18,333 nt of DNA. Origin: Methanosarcinales archaeon (lineage in GTDB: Archaea > Halobacteriota > Syntropharchaeia > Alkanophagales > Methanospirareceae). Positions within the stretch are counted from its first letter, which is position 1, and each line of letters starts with the position of its first letter. A program made the translations under genes and the position numbers. This document shows positions 13,799 through 18,333 of the stretch, piece by piece. The stretch spans positions 1-18,333 of the forward strand of contig JAODGR010000058.1 of NCBI GenBank assembly GCA_025464275.1. The letters run 5' to 3'. The notes beneath the pieces are model-generated. The model searched no databases and had not been told where the DNA came from. It saw nothing but the letters and a program-made list of their open reading frames with translations.

Positions 13799-15242
13799 GC
13801 GCAGGCGTAGGGGTAGGCGTAGGCGTACCGCCGCCCACCAGTATCTTCTTCACACGTATGTGGGGAGCATATTCAGAGACCGGGACTTCCTGCCCATCTT
13901 TGCCACAGAACCCGATAGAGCCTCTCCCCTTCATCTTACCCACTGCATCTATGTTCTTCAGCACTTCCAGGGTTCGACCAGAGAGCGATACGTTCTTCAA
14001 CCGCTTTGTGAGCTCGCCCTTCTCTATCAAGAACGCTTCCTCCGCACTGAACTGGAATTCACCCCTTACCGTGTCCACCTGACCACCCCGCATCCCCTTC
14101 GCGTATATACCACGTGCGATATCTGCTCGCATCTCTTCAAAATCGCTATCTCCGGGCTCGATGACTGTGTTGCTCATCCTCACCAGTGGCACCTCCGAGT
14201 AGCTCGCTGCACGTGCATTCGAGGTGGGTACAGCATCTGCATCGAGCCTGCCCGCGGTCTCACGCGTATGGAGGAAAGAGACGAGTACGCCTTCTCTTAC
14301 CACTTCCGTTCGCCTTCCACGTACACCCTCATCATCATACCTGTAATACCCGTGTGAGTTCTCGATGGTCGGGTCGTCGGCAACAGTAAGTCCCTCGTAG
14401 GCTATCTCCTCGCCCAGTCTGTCACGGAGTATTGACTCGCCATAGAGCACGTGGTCCGCCTCCGCGGCATGTCCGAGGGCTTCATGCATGAACACACCCG
14501 TGAGTTTCGGGTCCATGATCACGGTGAAGACACCCGCAGGTGGCAGTTCAGCGTCGAGCAGCCGGAGTGCTTTATCTGCAGCCTTTAAGCTCATAACTTC
14601 TGGGTCACCCTCCCCCTTCAGTACTTCAAAACCGCCCACTGCACCCGTGCTCTCCCTGCCCTCCTGTAAGAGACTACCACGCTTTGCCACTGCATGGACA
14701 CGCATGAATACCGCGGGTGTCTCCTCCACGATGTATGTGCCCTCCGTGTTTGCATACACACGCTCCTCGTAACCATCGAGGTATGATATAGAAACGCTCT
14801 TTATGAGTGGGGAATGTTCCTTCGCTGCACGGTAAGCATCCTTTATCATCTTCTTCTTCTCTTCTATACTCACATCAGCGGGATTTAGCTCTGGATTTAG
14901 CCTGAAGTGCTCATTCTCTACCGGTACCTCCGCCAGTGTTATCGTTATCGTCTCAGAACCGAGCACAGGAGAGTGTGAGAGTGCCCGAGCAATCTTGAGA
15001 GCGTCCTCGAAGGTCTCCGTCAGCTTCGACCTGGATAATTCATTGGAAGAGGAGAAACCCCATGAGTTACCATAGAGCACACGAACGCCCATTCCATGGT
15101 CAGTCCCATAACTCATCTCCCGAAACACGCCATCCTGCACCTCGATAGCGGTTACATGCGCTCGTTCTATCCGAATATCCGCGTATCTCGCACCTTCAGA
15201 GAGCACGAGGTCGAATGCCCTGGTTATCTCCTCTCTCATCAT
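13773..15242 (-). CDS. tldD: TldD family metalloprotease
   Basis: 489 residues; the E. coli protein has 481. TldD pairs with TldE/PmbA to form a zinc protease that trims unfolded or modified peptides. The zinc motif HEALGH is at 253-258 (HExxxH) and the third ligand type, the Cys of GFCGKDGQ, is at 446. Other family segments include DHGMGVRVLYGNSWGFSSSN and a glycine-rich RGGQVDTVRGEFQF. The C-terminus ends in GGGTPTPTPTPAPTPSPSRR, encoded by a GTAGGC-like repeat that crosses the mmp3 stop codon on the other strand. That tail is probably a recent extension. The start is ATG 15242 or the adjacent ATG at 15239. No tldE is in the window. Confidence 0.93.
   Translation of the reverse strand: MMREEITRAFDLVLSEGARYADIRIERAHVTAIEVQDGVFREMSYGTDHGMGVRVLYGNSWGFSSSNELSRSKLTETFEDALKIARALSHSPVLGSETITITLAEVPVENEHFRLNPELNPADVSIEEKKKMIKDAYRAAKEHSPLIKSVSISYLDGYEERVYANTEGTYIVEETPAVFMRVHAVAKRGSLLQEGRESTGAVGGFEVLKGEGDPEVMSLKAADKALRLLDAELPPAGVFTVIMDPKLTGVFMHEALGHAAEADHVLYGESILRDRLGEEIAYEGLTVADDPTIENSHGYYRYDDEGVRGRRTEVVREGVLVSFLHTRETAGRLDADAVPTSNARAASYSEVPLVRMSNTVIEPGDSDFEEMRADIARGIYAKGMRGGQVDTVRGEFQFSAEEAFLIEKGELTKRLKNVSLSGRTLEVLKNIDAVGKMKGRGSIGFCGKDGQEVPVSEYAPHIRVKKILVGGGTPTPTPTPAPTPSPSRR
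13795..13832. repeat. GTAGGC-type hexamer repeat at the mmp3/tldD convergence
   Basis: Units of GTAGGC, GCAGGC and GTAGGG run from the mmp3 stop codon (13796-13798) into tldD. On the minus strand they encode the Thr-Pro repeats of the TldD tail. The repeat replaces any terminator between the two convergent genes; none was seen. Confidence 0.75.
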
Positions 15243-15321
15243 TGAATCACAAGATAGATAAGTGAAGTTTTTTATGATATTTCTTACAACAGAAGATATG
15301 AAGAGGAAAGAGAGGAGAGGA

Positions 15322-15395
15322 GGGACCGTAGCTCAGCCCGGGAGAGCGCTCGGCTGAAGACCGAGTTGTCCCGAGTTCAAATCTCGGCGGTCCCA
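15322..15395 (+). tRNA. tRNA-Phe (anticodon GAA)
   Basis: A 74-base cloverleaf with fully paired stems. The acceptor GGGACCG pairs with CGGTCCC and the discriminator is A15395. The D-arm is GCTC...GAGC. The anticodon stem CTCGG/CCGAG encloses CTGAAGA with anticodon GAA. The T-stem CCGAG/CTCGG encloses TTCAAAT. No CCA is encoded and no intron is seen. It is divergent from tldD; a TATA-like TTTTTTATGATATT lies about 40-50 bases upstream (near 15270-15283). Confidence 0.97.
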
Positions 15396-15505
15396 TCACT
15401 TATCTTCCCTTCTGGCTCTGAGTCTGGCATTCTGGCATATCAGTGGTGAAGTGGTGAGTGAAGTGTGTGGAGCAAGAAGCAAGAAACAGAAACAAGAAAT
15501 AGATA

Positions 15506-15548
15506 AAATTTATAACCTTTAATATCAGTATGATTTATCAGTATTAAA
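15506..15548 (+). promoter_or_regulatory. Promoter/operator region of the chelatase gene
   Basis: AAATTTATAA (15506-15515) and CTTTAATATC (15517-15526) are alternative TATA boxes. The second is 26 bases before ATG 15548 and would give a leaderless mRNA. Overlapping the start are a 9-base direct repeat TATCAGTAT (15523-15531 and 15536-15544, 13-base period) and an inverted pair TTTAATA (15518-15524)/TATTAAA (15542-15548). No ribosome site is visible. Confidence 0.4.
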
Positions 15549-17788
15549 TGGAACACCATACAAGGAGAGAGATATTACCCTTCACTGCAATTGTGGGGCA
15601 GGAGCGGATGAAGCGAGCCCTCATATTGAATGCCATTAATCCACGTATAGGGGGGGTGCTGATCCGGGGTGAGAAGGGAACGGCGAAGTCCACCGCGGTA
15701 CGTGCACTCGCGGAACTCCTGCCTGAGATAGAGGTGGTAAAGGGCTGTCCATTCAACTGCAATCCCAGGGACGAGCGAGAGATGTGCGACCTGTGCTACG
15801 AGCGTAGCATGAGAGGCGATAACATCGAGGTATTGAGGCGACGGATGTGGGTGGTGGAACTGCCGCTTGGCGCGACTGAGGACCGCGTGGTTGGTTCAAT
15901 AGATGTGGAGAAGGCGATAAGAGAGGGGATAAAGGCGTTAGAGCCCGGCATACTGGCAGCTGCGAATCGGGGTATCCTATATATCGATGAGGTGAACCTC
16001 CTGGATGACCATGTTGCTGATGTCATTCTGGATTCAGCAGCGATGGGGATGAATGTGGTGGAGCGTGAGGGTGTATCGGTCTCGCATCCTGCCAGGTTCA
16101 TCCTCGTGGGCACGATGAATCCAGAGGAGGGTGAGCTCAGACCGCAGTTACTGGACCGCTTCGGGCTGCAGGTGAATGTGGAGAGCATAGATGATGTGGC
16201 GAAGCGAGTGGAGATAGTGAAGCAGGTAGAGAGTTTTGAAATAGACCCAGAGGGATTCAGGGAGCGATACAGTGCGAGCCAGGCTGATTTGAGGGCTAAG
16301 ATCATGCATGCGAAGGAGATACTGAACGAGGTGGAGATGCCGGCGGAGTTATTGAAACTCGCAGCTGAGACATGTGTTAAACTCGGTGTACGAACGCACA
16401 GGGCGGAGATAGTGATAAACAGGGTGGCGAAGGCGATAGCAGCATTTGATGGGCGGAAGAGGGTCACGCGTGATGACGTAAAGGAGGCGATGGAACTCGC
16501 TCTCCCGCATCGTATGCGCAGAAGACCGTTCGAAGCACCTACGCTGGACTTGAAGAGACTCGATGAGCTGATGGATGAGGTGGAGCAGGCTATGAAGCAC
16601 GAGGGTGCGCAGGAGGGGCATGCAGGAGGAGCCGGGGCTGGGGCTGGGGATGGAGATGTAGATGGAGATGGAGCTGGGGAGCATGATGAAGCTGGAGGCA
16701 GAGGTGGGGAGAGCGGAACCGGGAGTAGCAGTGAGAGTGAGCGCGGCGGTGGGGGTGAGGTGACCGTATTTGAGATAGGAGACCCGATAGAGGTCAGTAA
16801 GGTGCGTGAATGGGAGCGAGAGAGTAAAGACAGGCTGTACCGTAGTCGTAGTGTAAGAGGCAGAAGAATCAGCTCTCTATCCTCTGTTAGGGGTAGATAT
16901 TACCGCTATAGATATCCGGCTGGAGAGGGAGTGATAAGGGATAGGGATATAGCACTCGATGCTACAATCCGTGCTGCGGCATCTCATCAGCGTCACAATG
17001 GGTGTAAATGTAAAAGAAGCAGTGAGAGCAGGAGTGGGAGTGCGAGTACGAGTGCCCGGGGAGGTGAGCGTGAGCTGGCGATAGAGATAAAAGCGAGCGA
17101 TATCAGGGAGAAGATTCGGGTGTGTAAGGTATCAACCGCGACGATGTTCGTGGTGGATGCTTCGGGCTCAATGGGTGCGGAGCGGCGAATGGCAAGTGCG
17201 AAAGGCGCGGTCTTCTCTCTGCTGATGGATGCTTACCAGCAGCGAGATAAGGTGGGCATGGTGGCATTCAGAGGCACCGGTGCAGACGTCCTGCTTCCAT
17301 TATGTGCGAGTGTGGATCTGGCATATAAGAGCCTGGAGGAGCTCCCAACGGGAGGGCGGACGCCATTAGCAGCGGGTCTTGAGCTCGGTATAAACACCCT
17401 GATAGCGGAGCGTGCGAGGAATGAGGATGTGATACCTGTGCTGGTACTAATATCAGATGGCAGGGCGAATGTCAGTGCCGGTGCCGGTGCCGGCGGTGGA
17501 GGTGGAGGTGGAGAAGCATCGGAGCATGGAGCTACGGAGATAAGGGATGAGCTGCTGGCTGTGGCTGAGTATGCACGTGCTAAGGGTGTATATACCATAG
17601 TGATAGACACGGAGGTGGTGAGCAACTCATTCATCCACATGCAGCTCGGGTACTGTCGTGAGATAGCTGCGTATTCTGGGGGTAGATATTACCCCATTGC
17701 CGACCTGACACCGGGGAAGGTGCAGGAGGTAGTGAGTAAGGAACTGGAAGGGAGACGAACCCTCAACCCCTCGCCCGGTGCGCGCTGA
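15548..17788 (+). CDS. Magnesium/cobalt chelatase ATPase subunit, fused ChlI-ChlD type
   Basis: 746 residues. An AAA+ domain (about 10-335) has Walker A GEKGTAKST (41-49) and Walker B ILYIDEVN (Asp147, Glu148). It also has a cysteine set C67, C71, C80, C83, of a kind I recall in some anaerobe and archaeal relatives. A long acidic Gly-rich linker (about 355-405) and an Arg/Ser-rich stretch precede a von Willebrand A domain. Its MIDAS is D537-A-S-G-S, with GGRTPLAAG and ISDGRAN completing the metal site. Such fused proteins energise a large CobN/ChlH-type chelatase that inserts Co2+ or Mg2+ into tetrapyrroles. In an archaeon without chlorophyll, cobamide synthesis is the natural guess. No large subunit lies in the window. 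A second low-complexity run (SAGAGAGGGGGGG) lies inside the VWA domain. Confidence 0.88.
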   Translation: MEHHTRREILPFTAIVGQERMKRALILNAINPRIGGVLIRGEKGTAKSTAVRALAELLPEIEVVKGCPFNCNPRDEREMCDLCYERSMRGDNIEVLRRRMWVVELPLGATEDRVVGSIDVEKAIREGIKALEPGILAAANRGILYIDEVNLLDDHVADVILDSAAMGMNVVEREGVSVSHPARFILVGTMNPEEGELRPQLLDRFGLQVNVESIDDVAKRVEIVKQVESFEIDPEGFRERYSASQADLRAKIMHAKEILNEVEMPAELLKLAAETCVKLGVRTHRAEIVINRVAKAIAAFDGRKRVTRDDVKEAMELALPHRMRRRPFEAPTLDLKRLDELMDEVEQAMKHEGAQEGHAGGAGAGAGDGDVDGDGAGEHDEAGGRGGESGTGSSSESERGGGGEVTVFEIGDPIEVSKVREWERESKDRLYRSRSVRGRRISSLSSVRGRYYRYRYPAGEGVIRDRDIALDATIRAAASHQRHNGCKCKRSSESRSGSASTSARGGERELAIEIKASDIREKIRVCKVSTATMFVVDASGSMGAERRMASAKGAVFSLLMDAYQQRDKVGMVAFRGTGADVLLPLCASVDLAYKSLEELPTGGRTPLAAGLELGINTLIAERARNEDVIPVLVLISDGRANVSAGAGAGGGGGGGEASEHGATEIRDELLAVAEYARAKGVYTIVIDTEVVSNSFIHMQLGYCREIAAYSGGRYYPIADLTPGKVQEVVSKELEGRRTLNPSPGAR

Positions 17789-17794
17789 TGGAGC

Positions 17795-17834
17795 GGGGGA
17801 GTGGATGAGGGGAGTGGGGGAGATGGAGGTGGGG
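17795..17834 (+). other. G-rich tract, possible G-quadruplex
   Basis: Four runs of 4-5 G occur at 17795-17799, 17809-17812, 17816-17820 and 17831-17834, beginning 6 bases after the chelatase stop. Two loops are longer than the usual 7 bases (9 and 10), so the fold is possible but not a textbook case. It could act in 3'-end formation. Confidence 0.4.
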
Positions 17835-18046
17835 CTATGCACAGATAAACAAATTATTAACACGATGTAAGATAATAATATTTTATAGAGTGCGCAGGAA
17901 TAGACGTGCGAGATGCAACACATCCGCTATTTCTGTTTATCAGATCTGAAATAATAGTTTAAAATATGGGTAACCTGATTGACAAACCATGTACAGTGCA
18001 GTGCACCCCATCAGGACCTTCATTAGCATTTTAAATATCGATTCAA

Positions 18047-18140
18047 CCGAGGAAAAGGTTTTTATGCATCGAGAGCCAACATATAAGTAGCCTGTTATGG
18101 AAACCATGATAGGCGTAAAAAAACCAAAAAGCTTTTATAG
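18047..18140 (+). promoter_or_regulatory. Tandem promoter-like boxes of the last gene
   Basis: GAGGAAAAGGTTTTTATGC (about 18048-18066) and CCAAAAAGCTTTTATAGC (about 18124-18141) share the pattern purine-rich BRE then (C/T)TTTTAT. They are about 75 bases apart. A third box, CATTTTAAATATC, lies near 18027-18039, and a fourth, AGTTTAAAATATGG, near 17956-17969. The nearest would give a leader of about 55 bases containing a small hairpin (TGCCTCT near 18146, AGAGGTA near 18168). Confidence 0.45.
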
Positions 18141-18193
18141 CTATATGCCTCTTGTATATGTATGTGTAGAGGTATGTGAGATATGAAGGAATT

Positions 18194-18202
18194 AGGAGGT
18201 GA
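18194..18202 (+). promoter_or_regulatory. Very strong ribosome binding site of the last gene
   Basis: AGGAGGTGA is a full match to the archaeal anti-Shine-Dalgarno and stands 14 bases before the ATG at 18217. An in-frame GTG at 18199 lies inside the site and is a poorer start. No other gene here has such a strong site. Confidence 0.6.
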
Positions 18203-18216
18203 AAAGGAGAGAAGAA

Positions 18217-18333
18217 ATGAAGACGAATAGATTGGTTCTGCTGGCAGTTGCAGTGATTGCAATCGGTGTCTTCGCACTCCCGAGTACGGTTTCATTGTTC
18301 AGTGGTCAGCACGTGTGGTACAATATCAGTGGT
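18217..18333 (+). CDS. N-terminus of a secreted protein (cut by window edge)
   Basis: 39 codons are visible. A short basic n-region (MKTNR), a hydrophobic core (LVLLAVAVIAIGVFAL) and PSTVS form a clear signal peptide or membrane anchor. FSGQHVWYNISG follows, with an NIS glycosylation sequon. From memory, GQH-W-Y-type starts after such signals occur in secreted proteins of ANME and related archaea, including some multihaem cytochromes with CxxCH motifs soon after. No such motif can be checked here because the window ends. An S-layer or other surface protein is equally possible. The strong ribosome site, long leader and stacked promoter boxes suggest high or regulated expression. Confidence 0.75.
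   Translation, partial: MKTNRLVLLAVAVIAIGVFALPSTVSLFSGQHVWYNISG

Larger units (their letters stand above)
17789..18216. other. Gene-free region upstream of the last gene
   Basis: No convincing gene lies in these 428 bases. They begin with a G-rich tract, continue with an AT-rich segment (17845-17890), and then hold a perfect palindrome TCAGATCTGA (17940-17949) and several TATA-like boxes. A weak inverted pair CCTGAT/ATCAGG occurs near 17975-18015. A 22-codon open frame at 17966 has no ribosome site and was not called. Confidence 0.6.

Noticed and set aside
17966..18034. 22-codon open frame starting MGNLIDKPCTVQC
   Set aside because: It has no ribosome site, its TATA-like box is too close for a leaderless start, and it is too short to separate from chance.
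18183..18230. 15-codon leader ORF overlapping the last gene's start
   Set aside because: It lacks its own ribosome site and covers the strong site of the main gene. It is probably chance.

Overview
The window looks like a chromosomal piece of a methane- or alkane-metabolising euryarchaeon. It carries an archaeal EF-2, a Cdc48-type AAA ATPase, an AglB/Stt3 oligosaccharyltransferase and two tRNA genes without encoded CCA. Promoters are TATA-type and several genes appear leaderless. The full-length methanogenesis marker 3 protein (UPF0288) is known almost only from archaea with methyl- or alkyl-coenzyme M reductase. The surface-protein style at both ends suggests the ANME-1/Syntrophoarchaeia group; that placement is inference.

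Layout. 1-793 holds the 3' remains of a secreted cell-surface gene, split over two frames and ending early. 832-3369 (minus strand) is a NitT/TauT-type ABC importer: permease, ATPase and substrate-binding lipoprotein, whose first gene overlaps the end of cdc48. 3362-5602 is cdc48, with a repeat-bearing leader and promoter. 5781-10926 is an EF-2 to aglB pair on the minus strand. 11066-11138 is tRNA-Asp(GTC). 11184-12107 is a divergent flavin-dependent thymidylate synthase (thyX) with a fused zinc ribbon. It is transcribed away from mmp3 (12233-13798). mmp3 runs tail-to-tail into tldD (13773-15242, minus). tRNA-Phe(GAA) follows at 15322-15395, then a ChlI-ChlD fusion chelatase ATPase (15548-17788). 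A 428-base gene-free region with several promoter-like boxes leads to the first 39 codons of a secreted protein cut by the window edge.

How the genes fit together. Most are housekeeping: translation (EF-2, tRNAs), protein quality control (Cdc48), N-glycosylation of surface proteins (AglB), dTMP synthesis (ThyX), TldD metalloprotease, and metal-chelatase support for tetrapyrroles (cobamides or related). The surface proteins at the ends are natural AglB clients, since both contain N-x-S/T sequons.

The recurring oddity is low-complexity sequence. Purine-rich hexamer-like tracts sit inside or beside nearly every protein gene and encode EGEGE, GAGAG, KAKAKA or TPTPTP linkers and tails. No CRISPR array, insertion sequence or prophage was seen. 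The most interesting leads are the altered ThyX motif plus zinc ribbon, the GGATAA repeat array at cdc48, the operator-like repeats at the chelatase start, and the stacked promoters before the last gene.
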